DNA of 64,000 nt from JAPLJU01 sp964547985 (GCA_964547985.1 CAZJPV010000002.1:1-64000), one strand, 5' to 3'; counted from the first letter of the stretch, positions 9,191 to 17,974 are shown. Notes: generated from the sequence alone by a model not told the origin. A program made the numbers and translations.

Positions 9191-10445
9191 GGCCCTCTTC
9201 TTTCCTCACCCGGACTCTCAGAATTCTTATTTTGCCCATTTTCTCGATCGAAAACGTGTAACCCTCCATGGATATTTGGTCTCCCTTGGAAGGAATTCTT
9301 CCAAAAAGATGAAAGACATACCCTCCCAAGGTGTCGAAATCCTCCTCACTAACCCCGGCACCGGTGAGCTCGTTGAAGCGCTCTATGGGCATCATGCCAG
9401 ATATGAGAAAGGTGTGCTCGTCCACCCGGTGATAGAGGTCTTCGATCGTGTCCCGCTCGTCGTAGATATCGCCAAAGAGTCCCTCGAGGATGTCCTCCAT
9501 CGTCACAAGGCCTTCCACACCGCCGTACTCATCGACGACGATGGCCATATGCACCATCCGGATCTGGAAATCCCGCAGGAGGGCATCGGCCCGCCTTTGC
9601 GGGGGAACAAAGAAGGGTTTTTTCAGGAGGGATTCAACGCGGACGGCCTGTCCCAGGCCCGCCGCGCGCGCCAGAAGATCCCTCGCGTATAGAACCCCGA
9701 GCACATCATCAATACCGCCGCTCCCGTAGACAGGGATCCTTGAGTATCCGTGATCGATGATTTCTCTTTTCATGTCCTCGATGCCCATAACGACAGGCAG
9801 ACAGAACATGTCGACCCGGGGGGTCATGATGGCAGAAACTTCCGTATCGCCGAGCTTGAAAACCCGGTGGATCAGGTCCCTCTCGGACTTCTCGATGACC
9901 CCTTCCTCGTGCCCCTCCTCGACCAGGCTCCTGAAGGCATATTCCGTTAGGGTGCGTTCCTCCCGCTGTGCACCCTTGAAGAAAGAACTGAAGAAAGCGG
10001 ATAGCCTTTCCATCATCCAGATCAACGGATACCCCAGCGTCATGAAACCGCGGACCACTGGTGACGCGAAGGAAGAAAAACGCATGGGATACATTTTCCC
10101 GAAGGTCTTGGGCATGGCCTCGCAGAAGATGAGGACCAGGGGGGTCAGGACTGCGATGGCGATCCACTGGCCATCGACACCGAGGAGATTGATAAAAAGG
10201 GCTGTGGCAAGGGCAGAAAAGGCGATGTTGGCGGTTTCATTGCACACAATAATGGTCACCAGCAGACGCCTGGGGTTTTCCAGTAGCCTCTGCACGTGAG
10301 AGATAAAGGGAAATCTGTCCTCTCGCATCCGGTGCAGGTGGAGCGGGGTCAGGGAGAAAAGGGCCGCTTCGGAGCAGGTAAAGATCCCGAAGAGGAGAAA
10401 GAGAAGCGCCAGAAGGATCAGTTTTGATGTGAGATAAGCGTCCAA
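9180..10445 (-). CDS. CorC/HlyC-type hemolysin-family membrane protein, second paralogue
   Basis: A 421-aa protein with the same order as its neighbour: CNNM membrane domain (1-180, with GIFTCSEAALFSLTPLH and FCEAMPKTFGKMYPMRF), CBS pair (about 195-320: IMTPRVDMFCLP, ADALLRDFQIRMVHMAIVVD with DEYGGVEGLV), and C-terminal CorC_HlyC domain containing EEDFDTLGGYVFHLFGRIP. It is first in the minus-strand run and overlaps the next gene by 11 nt. The tandem pair has diverged substantially, so it is an old duplication or a heteromeric pair. Mg2+/divalent-cation transport is the family assumption, not shown here. Confidence 0.92.
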   Translation of the reverse strand: MDAYLTSKLILLALLFLLFGIFTCSEAALFSLTPLHLHRMREDRFPFISHVQRLLENPRRLLVTIIVCNETANIAFSALATALFINLLGVDGQWIAIAVLTPLVLIFCEAMPKTFGKMYPMRFSSFASPVVRGFMTLGYPLIWMMERLSAFFSSFFKGAQREERTLTEYAFRSLVEEGHEEGVIEKSERDLIHRVFKLGDTEVSAIMTPRVDMFCLPVVMGIEDMKREIIDHGYSRIPVYGSGGIDDVLGVLYARDLLARAAGLGQAVRVESLLKKPFFVPPQRRADALLRDFQIRMVHMAIVVDEYGGVEGLVTMEDILEGLFGDIYDERDTIEDLYHRVDEHTFLISGMMPIERFNELTGAGVSEEDFDTLGGYVFHLFGRIPSKGDQISMEGYTFSIEKMGKIRILRVRVRKEEGHDR

Positions 10446-10786
10446 TGGGGCCTTGGGGGTTCCTTGTTAAAAAAGGCCGGTGATGACACCGCCGGGTTCA
10501 TGAATTTTCTTAAAGAAATAATTAAAAAAAGTCAAGTGGTTGGATATCCTGCGCACTGCGACACCCTCAAAGGGATTTCATTGACTTCGTATATCATTTC
10601 CGATATAACCCTTCCAAAATTCGATGACTTAAGACTTCGAATCGATTCCTCTGACAACCCCCGAAACATACCCGAAGATGTTATCTTTTTATGATCCATT
10701 CAACGGAAGGGATCGTTGAAAAATGGGGGGATGAAACCCCTGATCGGGCGAGCGCGTTCATACCTTTTCACAAGGAGGAATAAAAA
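10446..10786 (+). promoter_or_regulatory. Intergenic region with purine-operon promoter
   Basis: Between the divergent corC-like gene and purD, TTGACT (10581-10586) and TATAAC (10604-10609) are spaced by 17 nt on the plus strand, a good sigma-70 promoter. It would give a leader of roughly 170 nt before purD. The leader holds GGGG/CCCC pairing near 10723-10738 and ends with an AAGGAGG-type ribosome site directly before the purD ATG. I saw no known purine or ZTP riboswitch core. A 76-codon open frame at 10464-10694 has no ribosome site or recognisable product and is not called. Confidence 0.6.
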
Positions 10787-12112
10787 ATGCCCAATGTACT
10801 TCTCATCGGAAACGGTGCCCGGGAGCATGCTGTTGCCGAAGCGGTCATGCGCTCCCGTCACAGACCGGATCTTTGTTCCTACATGAGGACGAATAATCCG
10901 GGCATTGCCTCCCTCTCCAAAAAGATATCCCTAGGCCGTTACGATGATCTGAAGGGTGTTGTATCCTTCGCGCAGGAATGCCGGATCGATTTTGCCGTTG
11001 TCGGCCCCGAGGACCCCCTGAACCAGGGTGTCGTGGATGCCCTGATGCAGGCAGGTATCCCATCGGTGGGGCCGACGAAGACGCTTGCCCGCCTGGAAAC
11101 CTCGAAGTCCTTCACCAGGGAATTGCTTCAAAAATACAACATTCCGGGCAACCCGAAGTTCAGGACCTTCTTCTCCCTGGAGGGCCTCGATGAATTCCTG
11201 AAAGAGCTCGACGAGGTCGTGGTCAAGCCGGACGGCCTGACGGGTGGAAAGGGCGTCATGGTCCAGGGGGATCATTTTCAAACGAAAAGGGAAGCCCGCA
11301 GCTATTGCGAGGCCGCTCTGAAAGAACATCCCTGCGTCATCGTCGAGGAGAAGCTGGAGGGAGAGGAATTTTCCCTCCAGTGCCTGAGCGACGGGAAGCA
11401 CGTGGCGGCCACACCGCCTGTGCAGGACCACAAGCGCCGATTCGTCGACGACAAGGGTCCCAACACGGGTGGGATGGGATCGTACTCGGCGGAAGACCAC
11501 TGCCTGCCCTTCATGACGCATCAGGATGTGGCTGAGGGGCTTTCGATCACCCAAAAAGTCGCCGAGGCCATCTACCGGGAAACGGGGACTTATTACAAGG
11601 GTGTCATGTACGGGGGGTTCATCATTACCCGAAAGGGGGTCAAGCTCCTCGAATACAACGCGCGGTTCGGCGATCCCGAGGCCATGAATATCCTGCCCCT
11701 CCTGAAGACGGATTTCGTCGATGTCTGCCAGGCCGTCATCAACGGGACGCTCAAGACCCTCCCGATCGAGTTTGAGAGGAAGGCCACCGTCTGCAAGTAC
11801 ATCGTACCCAGGGGTTACGGTCTTCCAAAGGATCACCCTGACGCAAAATCCACCTCCTCGAAGATCGAGGTGGGCGGCGTCGGCACGGCAAGACTCTATT
11901 ACGCCTCCGTCGACAGGAAGGAGGGCGGCCTTTACATGACGACCTCCAGGGCGATCGGCGTCGTCGGTATCGCGGAGAGCCTCGACCGGGCCGAGCAGAT
12001 CGCAGAAAAAGCCGTTTCGGCCGTCAAAGGCCCCGTGGACCATCGGCCCGACATCGGCACAAGGGCACTGATACAGAAAAGAATCGACCACATGCGGCGG
12101 ATACGCGGGTGA
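10787..12112 (+). CDS. purD: Phosphoribosylamine--glycine ligase (GAR synthetase)
   Basis: Step 2 of purine synthesis: ATP-dependent joining of phosphoribosylamine and glycine. The 441-aa ATP-grasp protein begins NVLLIGNGAREHAVAEA, the PurD N-domain. It then has VVGPEDPLNQGVVDALMQAG, the ATP-grasp glycine loop KPDGLTGGKGVMVQ near 150, the PVQDHKRRFVDDKGPNTGGM segment, and the metal-binding YNARFGDPEAMNILPLL near 295. The start is ATG with AAGGAGG eight nt upstream. It heads a purD-purH-purE series. Length is slightly above the usual 420-430 aa, with lower similarity in the C-terminal PurD_C portion. Confidence 0.96.
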   Translation: MPNVLLIGNGAREHAVAEAVMRSRHRPDLCSYMRTNNPGIASLSKKISLGRYDDLKGVVSFAQECRIDFAVVGPEDPLNQGVVDALMQAGIPSVGPTKTLARLETSKSFTRELLQKYNIPGNPKFRTFFSLEGLDEFLKELDEVVVKPDGLTGGKGVMVQGDHFQTKREARSYCEAALKEHPCVIVEEKLEGEEFSLQCLSDGKHVAATPPVQDHKRRFVDDKGPNTGGMGSYSAEDHCLPFMTHQDVAEGLSITQKVAEAIYRETGTYYKGVMYGGFIITRKGVKLLEYNARFGDPEAMNILPLLKTDFVDVCQAVINGTLKTLPIEFERKATVCKYIVPRGYGLPKDHPDAKSTSSKIEVGGVGTARLYYASVDRKEGGLYMTTSRAIGVVGIAESLDRAEQIAEKAVSAVKGPVDHRPDIGTRALIQKRIDHMRRIRG

Positions 12113-12118
12113 TTGGGG

Positions 12119-12196
12119 TTTTGGAGTAATGGAATATTGGGTCAAGAATCTTTCCAAGACCCATTATTCCACCATTCCATTATTCCAGTATTCCAG
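12119..12196. repeat. Palindromic intergenic repeat, family A copy 1
   Basis: Between purD and purH. The left arm, 12121-12143, is built of TGGAATA-like units and ends GGAATATTGGGTC. The right arm, 12158-12196, begins GACCCATTATTCC and repeats ATTCCA units. The inner 13-bp pairing has one mismatch, with a 14-nt loop. A second copy of the same design sits before purE. Confidence 0.75.
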
Positions 12197-12250
12197 CTCG
12201 TCGTGATGTCGTGACAGCATCAGACTGAGAACGAAGCATTCAAACCAGAG

Positions 12251-13825
12251 GTGCATCCAATGGACAATAAAATAAAACGTGCACTCATCAGCGTCACGGA
12301 CAAGTCAGGAATCGTCGAGTTTGCGCAGGGGCTCAAAAAGTTCAGGGTCGAGATCCTGTCGACGGGCGGGACCGGGACGGTCCTGCGCCAGAATGGCATC
12401 AAGATCACGGAGGTCTCGGAGTACACCGGTTTCCCGGAGATGATGGACGGGAGGCTAAAAACCCTCCACCCCAGGATCCACGGTGGACTGCTCGCCCTCA
12501 GGGACAACAGGGAGCACATGAAGGCCGCGCGGAAGCACGGCATCAAGCCCATTGACATGGTGGTCATCAATCTTTACCGTTTCGAAGACACGGTAGCGAA
12601 AGCGGGGTGTACCCTCGAGGAGGCCATTGAGAATATCGACATCGGGGGGCCGACGATGGTGCGCGCTGCGGCCAAAAACTATCGTTTCGTCAGCATCCTC
12701 ACAGACCCGACGGATTACATGAGGATCTTTCAAGAAATGGAAAAGACGGGTGGAGGAATCTCGGAAGAGACGAATTTCTCACTCGCTGTAAAGGCCTTCC
12801 AGCTGACAGCCCGATACGACGCGGCTATCTCAAACTACCTCGGCCGGCTGAGCACGGCGGGGGAAAAGAAGGAATTCCCGGATACCCTGACGGTACAGTT
12901 CGTCAAGGCCCAGGACCTGCGCTACGGGGAAAACCCGCACCAGAAGGCTGCCTTTTACAGGGAAAAGGGTCTTGCCGCCGCCGCGGTATCCCGTGCGAAG
13001 CAGCTCCAGGGCAAGGAGCTTTCATATAACAACATCATGGACAGCGACGCCGCCTGGCTGATGGTGTCGGACTTCAAAAAGCCGGCCGCCGTTATCATGA
13101 AGCACGCCAACCCCTGCGGGGCCTCCGTCTCGGAAGGCAATCTTCTCGCGGCCTACAAAAAGGCCCTGGAGACGGACCCCGTTTCGGCCTTCGGCGGAAT
13201 CGTTGCATTCAACCGCAGGGTTGATGCACAGACGGCGGCGGAACTGGCGAAACTCTTCCTCGAGGTCATCATCGCCCCGGACTTCGACCCCCGGGCCATC
13301 GAGATTCTCAGCGCAAAGAAGAATGTGCGGGTGCTTCAGATACCCGAAACGGAGGAAGCGAAAGCGGCCGGATACGATTTCCGAAGAGTCGTCGGCGGCC
13401 TTCTTGTGCAGGAGCGGGATGTGGACGATCTCGACATCCGGAAAGCCAGGGTCGTTACCCGCCGTGCCCCCACGGAGGAGGAATATCAGGCCCTCGATTT
13501 CGCCTGGAGGGTTGTGAAACACGTGAAGTCCAATGCCATTGTGATCACGTCGACGGACCGGCTGGTGGGGGTGGGTGCAGGACAGATGAGTCGCGTGGAT
13601 TCAGTGAAGATCGCCCTCATGAAGGCCCGGGGGCCCGTGAAGGGGGCCGTGATGGCCTCGGACGCCTTCTTTCCCTTCCGGGACGCCGTGGACACGACGG
13701 CGCAGGCCGGCATCACGGCCATCGTGCAGCCCGGGGGGTCGCTCCGGGACGACGAATCCATCCGGGCGGCCGACGAACACGGAATGGCCATGATCTTCAC
13801 CGGCGTCAGGCACTTCAAGCATTAA
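12251..13825 (+). CDS. purH: Bifunctional AICAR formyltransferase / IMP cyclohydrolase
   Basis: Catalyses the last two steps of IMP synthesis. The N-terminal MGS-like cyclohydrolase domain (about 1-150) shows KRALISVTDKSGIVEFAQGL, STGGTGTVLRQNGI, and VSEYTGFPEMMDGRLKTLHP. The formyltransferase domain follows with LRYGENPHQKAAFY, MKHANPCGASVS (the conserved Lys-His pair near 283), and FPFRDAVDTTAQAGITAIVQ with PGGS. At 524 aa it has the usual length. It is separated from purD by a palindromic repeat rather than a promoter, so cotranscription is likely. ATG at 12251 is the second codon region after GAGGTGCATCCA; alternatives are not evident. Confidence 0.97.
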   Translation: MHPMDNKIKRALISVTDKSGIVEFAQGLKKFRVEILSTGGTGTVLRQNGIKITEVSEYTGFPEMMDGRLKTLHPRIHGGLLALRDNREHMKAARKHGIKPIDMVVINLYRFEDTVAKAGCTLEEAIENIDIGGPTMVRAAAKNYRFVSILTDPTDYMRIFQEMEKTGGGISEETNFSLAVKAFQLTARYDAAISNYLGRLSTAGEKKEFPDTLTVQFVKAQDLRYGENPHQKAAFYREKGLAAAAVSRAKQLQGKELSYNNIMDSDAAWLMVSDFKKPAAVIMKHANPCGASVSEGNLLAAYKKALETDPVSAFGGIVAFNRRVDAQTAAELAKLFLEVIIAPDFDPRAIEILSAKKNVRVLQIPETEEAKAAGYDFRRVVGGLLVQERDVDDLDIRKARVVTRRAPTEEEYQALDFAWRVVKHVKSNAIVITSTDRLVGVGAGQMSRVDSVKIALMKARGPVKGAVMASDAFFPFRDAVDTTAQAGITAIVQPGGSLRDDESIRAADEHGMAMIFTGVRHFKH

Positions 13826-13830
13826 CAAAC

Positions 13831-13906
13831 AGGCGAAAGGCATAAGGCTTAAGGCGAAGGGAAATTCTATCTCTGCCATTAGCCATTAGCCCTTTGCCAT
13901 AAGCCG
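13831..13906. repeat. Palindromic intergenic repeat, family B copy 1
   Basis: Directly after purH. The left arm consists of AGGCATA/AGGCTTA-like heptads (13831-13860). The right arm consists of the complementary GCCATTA/GCCATAA heptads (13875-13906). It is the same design as the repeat before tsaC. The arms can form an imperfect hairpin in the purH-purE mRNA. Confidence 0.7.
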
Positions 13907-13965
13907 AGTGAGCGGAGCGAACTTATGAAGAAGAAAGCAGAGGCGATTCGTGCGGGGTATTAGAA

Positions 13966-14045
13966 CACTGGAATATTGGAATGCTGGGTTTAAAAGGTCT
14001 CTTCTTTCCCATTATGCCATGACTCCATTATTCCATTATTCCAGC
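13966..14045. repeat. Palindromic intergenic repeat, family A copy 2
   Basis: Just before purE. The left arm has CTGGAATATTGGAATGCTGGG (13968-13988), and the right arm (14008-14045) carries CATTATGCCATGACTCCATT followed by ATTCCATTATTCCAGC. It matches copy 1 in unit (TGGAATA) and layout but not in loop sequence. Confidence 0.72.
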
Positions 14046-14088
14046 AAGCGGTGTGGAGAAAGCCACAATCGGTCACGGAGGTATACGG

Positions 14089-14598
14089 ATGAAAAGGACA
14101 AAAGATGAGGTGCTGGTCAGCGTCGTGATGGGGAGTGATTCCGACCTCCCGGTCATGAAGGAAGCCTTGATTTTCCTGAAGCAGTTTGAAATCCCCTATG
14201 AGGTGGTCCTGACCTCGGCACACCGGACACCGCAGCGGACATCCGCCTTCGCAAAAGGGGCGGCGGGTCGCGGCATCCGGATTATAATCGTCGGCGCCGG
14301 GGCGGCGGCCCACCTGGCAGGGGTCATCGCCTCACAGACGGCTCTGCCCGTGATCGGTGTACCCATCGACTCCACCTCGCTGGGAGGACTCGATGCTCTC
14401 CTGTCAACAGTCCAAATGCCGGGCGGAATCCCCGTGGCCACCATGTCCGTCGGAAAGGCGGGTGCCCGAAATGCAGCCCTGCTGGCAGCACGGATCCTTG
14501 CCCTGGGTGACAGGGGACTGGCCCGGAAACTGAAGGGGTATGCCGAGAAGATGGCCGCCGACGTGAAGGAAAAACAGAAAAAGCTGGACTGTCTGTAA
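14089..14598 (+). CDS. purE: N5-carboxyaminoimidazole ribonucleotide mutase (PurE class I)
   Basis: Converts N5-CAIR to CAIR in purine synthesis. The signature GSDSDLPVMKEA near residue 15, TSAHRTPQRT near 48 (His and Arg contact the substrate), IIVGAGAAAHLAGVIAS and VIGVPIDST are all present. The C-terminus, PVATMSVGKAGARNAALLAA, is typical. I take the ATG at 14089 because GGAGG lies 8 nt upstream; an upstream in-frame ATG at 14053 falls beside the palindromic repeat and lacks a ribosome site. This gives 169 aa, normal for the class. No purK partner is in the window. Confidence 0.95.
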   Translation: MKRTKDEVLVSVVMGSDSDLPVMKEALIFLKQFEIPYEVVLTSAHRTPQRTSAFAKGAAGRGIRIIIVGAGAAAHLAGVIASQTALPVIGVPIDSTSLGGLDALLSTVQMPGGIPVATMSVGKAGARNAALLAARILALGDRGLARKLKGYAEKMAADVKEKQKKLDCL

Positions 14599-14603
14599 GA
14601 AAA

Positions 14604-14702
14604 TAGGCACAAGGCGTAAGGCATTAGGCTAAAGGCAGGAAATAAGAATCCTTCTTCGTCCACTTTTGCCATGCGCCTTAAGCTTTGGGCCCTTAGCCAT
14701 GC
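14604..14702. repeat. Palindromic intergenic repeat, family B copy 2
   Basis: AGGCACA/AGGCGTA/AGGCATT heptads (14604-14638) face GCCATGC/GCCTTAA/GCCCTTA heptads (14669-14702). The right arm runs into the tsaC start codon, so folding could hide the translation start. Confidence 0.7.
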
Positions 14703-15328
14703 CCTTGATCCTCAAAATCAACCCCCAACATCCCGAACCGGAGCGGATAGGTAAGGCGGTTGCCATCCTCAAAAGAGGAGGAGTGATCGCCTTCCCGACG
14801 GAAACCTTCTACGGACTCGGCGCCGTTGCGGGAAACGAGAAAGCCATTAAACAAATCTTCAAGATCAAGGGCCGGGATTTCCGCAACCCCATCCCCCTCA
14901 TCATAGGAAAGAAAGAGGACCTGCTCGAGCTGGTTGAAGATATTCCCGCCCTGGCGGAGACGATCATGAACAGGTTCTGGCCGGGTCCCCTCACCCTGGT
15001 CTTCAGGGCTTCCGGCCGCGTCAACCCGGGACTCACGGCCGGGACAGGAACAATCGGCATCCGTCTCTCGTGCCACCCCATCGCCCTGGCCCTTGCCAGA
15101 GCGCTCGGAGGCCCCATCACGGCCACCAGCGCAAATCGGTCGGGAAAGCAAGAGTGCTCTTCGGCAGGGGACGTGCTCGATCAGCTCGGTGGGCGTTTGG
15201 ATGGGATAATAGACGGGGGACCAACAGCCGGCGGACCGGGCTCAACGATTCTGGATGTGACTTGCGATCCGCCCAGAATTCTCAGACACGGCGCTATTTC
15301 TGCGGACCGGCTCCAAGGCATATGTTAG
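14699..15328 (+). CDS. tsaC: L-threonylcarbamoyladenylate synthase (Sua5/YrdC/YciO family)
   Basis: Makes threonylcarbamoyl-AMP for the t6A37 modification of tRNAs reading ANN codons. The YrdC-domain landmarks are KRGGVIAFPTETFYGLG near 22, IKGRDFRNPIPLIIG near 55 (the KxR and SxN-type substrate site), FWPGPLTLVF, and IGIRLSCHPIALALARALGG followed by TATSANRSG. The ATG at 14699 gives 209 aa, right for the short TsaC type without the Sua5 domain. A TTG start 33 nt upstream lies inside the palindromic repeat and is unlikely. The last 35 nt overlap the end of the convergent K+ channel gene. Confidence 0.92.
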   Translation: MPLILKINPQHPEPERIGKAVAILKRGGVIAFPTETFYGLGAVAGNEKAIKQIFKIKGRDFRNPIPLIIGKKEDLLELVEDIPALAETIMNRFWPGPLTLVFRASGRVNPGLTAGTGTIGIRLSCHPIALALARALGGPITATSANRSGKQECSSAGDVLDQLGGRLDGIIDGGPTAGGPGSTILDVTCDPPRILRHGAISADRLQGIC

Positions 15329-16307
15329 AAAATTTCGCAACATTCTGATCTTCGCCGAGCGAGATGAGCTTGTCCCCCCGCTCAATGATATAATTGGCAA
15401 GGGGGTTGAAGATCATCTTGCCGGTGTCCTTCTTAACGGCGATGATAATGAGCCCGTATCGCTGTCTGATCTCGGCCTCTTCGAGGGTCTTTCCGACGAC
15501 AGAAGAACCGTCGCCGATGGACAACTCCTCCATCCGAAGCTCCAGGCTCTGACGGGATGTCGTGATTTCGATGAAATCCAGCATGGCCGGTCGCAGGATG
15601 GCCATCGCCATCCTCACACCGCCGAGGGTATAGGGCGACATCACGCGGTCCGCCCCGGCGCGAAGCAGTCGATGCTCTGAAGCCTCTTCTTCGGCCCGCG
15701 ACAGAATGTAGATCTTGGGGTTAAGCTCTTTGGCCGTCAGGATGACGTAGAGGTTCTGGGCGTCCTTCGGAAGTACGCAGACGATTCCCCGGGCCTTTTT
15801 AACCCCCGCATCGATCAGGGTTTTGTCTTCTGTCGCATCCCCCTTGTAGTACAAGAAGCCGTCCTCGACCACCTTCTGGATGACCATGGGGTCATCGTCG
15901 ATGACGACAAAGGGCACTTTTTCCTGGGTTAATTCCTTGCAGATCAGGTTTCCGATGCGTCCGCACCCGCAGATAATATAGTGACCGCTCATTTTCTCGA
16001 TGGCTTTCTGCAATTTCCCCCTCCCTAAGAGTTCTCTCATCGTGCCTTCCACGAAAGTCTGCGCAGCGAGGGACACCGTGTAGAGCATCGTCCCCACACC
16101 AAAAAAGACTAAAATGATCGTAAAGAACTTGCCCCCGGCTGTCTGAGGGTAAAAATCCCCGTAACCGACGGTCGATATGGTGGTGACCGTCACATATATG
16201 GAATCCAGAAGATCCCAGCCTTCGATGGTGTGAAATCCCATCGTGCCCAGAACAACCACCAGGACAATCAGAAGAAAGGCATTCTTGAATCTGCTGGTTG
16301 CGACCAA
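15294..16307 (-). CDS. Two-TM potassium channel with TrkA-N/TrkA-C domains
   Basis: A 337-aa inner-membrane ion-channel protein. TM1 is at about 9-30, the pore helix and selectivity filter STVGYGDFYPQT near 45-56, and TM2 near 61-82. A cytoplasmic RCK/TrkA-N domain begins YIICGCGRIGNLICKEL near 110, with a Rossmann glycine motif and an acidic residue (VVIDDD) at the end of strand 2. A TrkA-C domain covers about 250-330. TVGYG marks K+ selectivity. Ligand-gated K+ flux (NAD(H), nucleotide or Ca2+) is the family expectation. The start is TTG at 16307 with a GGGGGG ribosome site. The gene is convergent with, and overlaps, tsaC by 35 nt. Confidence 0.92.
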   Translation of the reverse strand: MVATSRFKNAFLLIVLVVVLGTMGFHTIEGWDLLDSIYVTVTTISTVGYGDFYPQTAGGKFFTIILVFFGVGTMLYTVSLAAQTFVEGTMRELLGRGKLQKAIEKMSGHYIICGCGRIGNLICKELTQEKVPFVVIDDDPMVIQKVVEDGFLYYKGDATEDKTLIDAGVKKARGIVCVLPKDAQNLYVILTAKELNPKIYILSRAEEEASEHRLLRAGADRVMSPYTLGGVRMAMAILRPAMLDFIEITTSRQSLELRMEELSIGDGSSVVGKTLEEAEIRQRYGLIIIAVKKDTGKMIFNPLANYIIERGDKLISLGEDQNVAKFSNICLGAGPQK

Positions 16308-16407
16308 AGAGATCCCCCCCGGTTTTTTTAATCATGTCTATCAGAGAATCGGTGAAAAATGAAGTATATTTTCATAAGGTTAAACGTTCTTCTGACCAAA
16401 AGATCCT

Positions 16408-16436
16408 TTGATCTTTCCAACCATTTCCTGTAAAAA
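16408..16436 (+). promoter_or_regulatory. Candidate promoter of HD-domain gene
   Basis: TTGATC (16408-16413) and TAAAAA (16431-16436), 17 nt apart, end only 6 nt before the ATG at 16443. No Shine-Dalgarno is visible, so the transcript may be nearly leaderless or the promoter may lie elsewhere. Confidence 0.35.
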
Positions 16437-16442
16437 AAATCC

Positions 16443-17861
16443 ATGATTTCCAGAAAAGCAGATTTTGCGAGAATCTACCGAGGCAAGGCGCTTATTGCCG
16501 ATCCCATCTATCAGTACGCCTGGTTCACCGTCCCGGACCCCGGATTCCCCCGGGAGAAGACGGAAAAGGACCTCATTGACTCGTCCTGGATTCAACGGCT
16601 GCGGAGGATTCATCAACTGCAGAGCGCCCGCTGGGTGTACCCCGCGGCCGAGCACAGCCGGTTCCAGCATTCCATCGGCACGATGCACATTGCCGGCGAG
16701 TTCGGAAAATATCTCTACGAGAGTCTTCGGGAAATCTGCCCGGACGTCCCCTCGATCCATTTCACCGAAGAGCTCCTCCGAGCGGCAGGTCTTCTGCACG
16801 ACGTGGGCCACGGTCCTTTCGGGCATTTCTTCGATGATCACTTCCTTGACCAGTTCGGGCTCACCCATGAAATACTGGGTCAGACCATCATCAGAAAAGA
16901 CCTCGGCAATCTGATCCGGGACATTCGACGAAGCCCCTCCGGCTCCTTCGATAAAGGGGAGCGCCTCGACCCGGAGCAGATCGCTTTTTTGATCAAAATG
17001 CCCGACGGAAGAGATAAGAAGCGGCCCCGGTGGCTTCAGCTTCTGAGACAGCTCTTTTCCGGTATTTACACCGTCGACAATCTGGACTATGTTCAGCGCG
17101 ATGCCTACATGACGGGCTTTTCCCTCGACATCGTGGATATCACGAGACTTCGTTTTTACACCTTCTTCACGAATGAGGGCCTCACCCTTCACCAGGCGGG
17201 AACCTCCGCCCTCAGCCGCTTTCTGAACGCGAGACTTCATCTCTACTCGAACGTCTACTACCACAGAACCACGAGGGCCCTTGACCTCCACCTGCAGGAA
17301 ATCTTCCGGGATACCATGAATATCCTTTTCCCCTATGACCCCTCGGTCAGGCTGGACCGATACCTCGAGCTTGACGAATGGACTCTCTTTCGGGAGGTGA
17401 GGCGATGGTTGCAGGATCGCAACACCCGGAAGAGAAGGCTGGGACGGGAGTGGGATAAATTGCACTGCCGGGAAGTCAAATGGAAGATGGCCTTTTCGGC
17501 CGACCTTTCCATCGATCAGGTCCATCGGGGCACCCGCTTTTCCACGGCCGGTGACTATGAGGGCCAGATCAAAAGACACCTTCCGCGGCATTTAAAGAAA
17601 ATCGATTTCAGGGTCGACCTCGCCACGCAGGACCCGAGGCCCATCAACCCCATGGTGGAGGGCGAGAAACGCGTGAATATCTTCAATCCATCCACCGCCG
17701 TGACGTCCCCGGAACCCCTGCGAGATCTCTACCGCTACATCCCTGCGCGGATTGTTCACTTCCGCGTCTTTGCCCTCAGCCACGACCACGATGAAGAAAT
17801 CGCAGCCGCGGCGGAAAAAACTCTGAGCGGCTTTGGTGAAATATCAAAGACAAACATTTGA
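16443..17861 (+). CDS. HD-domain phosphohydrolase (SAMHD1/dGTPase-like)
   Basis: A 472-aa HD-superfamily protein. The metal ligands appear as an early His in AAEHSRFQHSIGTMH (about 72-86), the paired GLLHDVGHGPFGHFFDD near 120-136, and a distal Asp in VDNLDYVQRDAYMTG near 220. This HSRFxHS...HDxGHGPFxH pattern is shared with SAMHD1-type and dGTPase-like hydrolases that remove triphosphate from dNTPs, but the substrate is not proven. About 250 residues after the catalytic core are unassigned. It precedes nrdD on the same strand, which makes a role in dNTP balance attractive. The start ATG lacks an obvious ribosome site. Confidence 0.8.
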   Translation: MISRKADFARIYRGKALIADPIYQYAWFTVPDPGFPREKTEKDLIDSSWIQRLRRIHQLQSARWVYPAAEHSRFQHSIGTMHIAGEFGKYLYESLREICPDVPSIHFTEELLRAAGLLHDVGHGPFGHFFDDHFLDQFGLTHEILGQTIIRKDLGNLIRDIRRSPSGSFDKGERLDPEQIAFLIKMPDGRDKKRPRWLQLLRQLFSGIYTVDNLDYVQRDAYMTGFSLDIVDITRLRFYTFFTNEGLTLHQAGTSALSRFLNARLHLYSNVYYHRTTRALDLHLQEIFRDTMNILFPYDPSVRLDRYLELDEWTLFREVRRWLQDRNTRKRRLGREWDKLHCREVKWKMAFSADLSIDQVHRGTRFSTAGDYEGQIKRHLPRHLKKIDFRVDLATQDPRPINPMVEGEKRVNIFNPSTAVTSPEPLRDLYRYIPARIVHFRVFALSHDHDEEIAAAAEKTLSGFGEISKTNI

Positions 17862-17974
17862 AAATCCGCGGGCCCTCGGCCTTCGACGTCCCCAAAAAAC
17901 AAATGGACAAGTCATGCCCGTATTCTGCCGCCATAATTCTTTTGAAAATTTAAACGATTTCCTTTAAGGATGTG

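Noticed and set aside
10464..10694. 76-codon open frame upstream of purD
   Set aside because: No ribosome site, no recognisable sequence, and it spans the candidate promoter.
10931..12157. Long minus-strand open frame opposite purD
   Set aside because: Shadow of a high-GC coding sequence; PurD motifs fix the plus strand as coding.
14666..14698. TTG start extending tsaC by 11 codons
   Set aside because: It lies within the palindromic repeat and adds unlikely residues; YrdC homologues begin near the ATG at 14699.
16380..17591. 403-codon minus-strand frame opposite the HD-domain gene
   Set aside because: No domain; the HD motifs on the plus strand explain the region.
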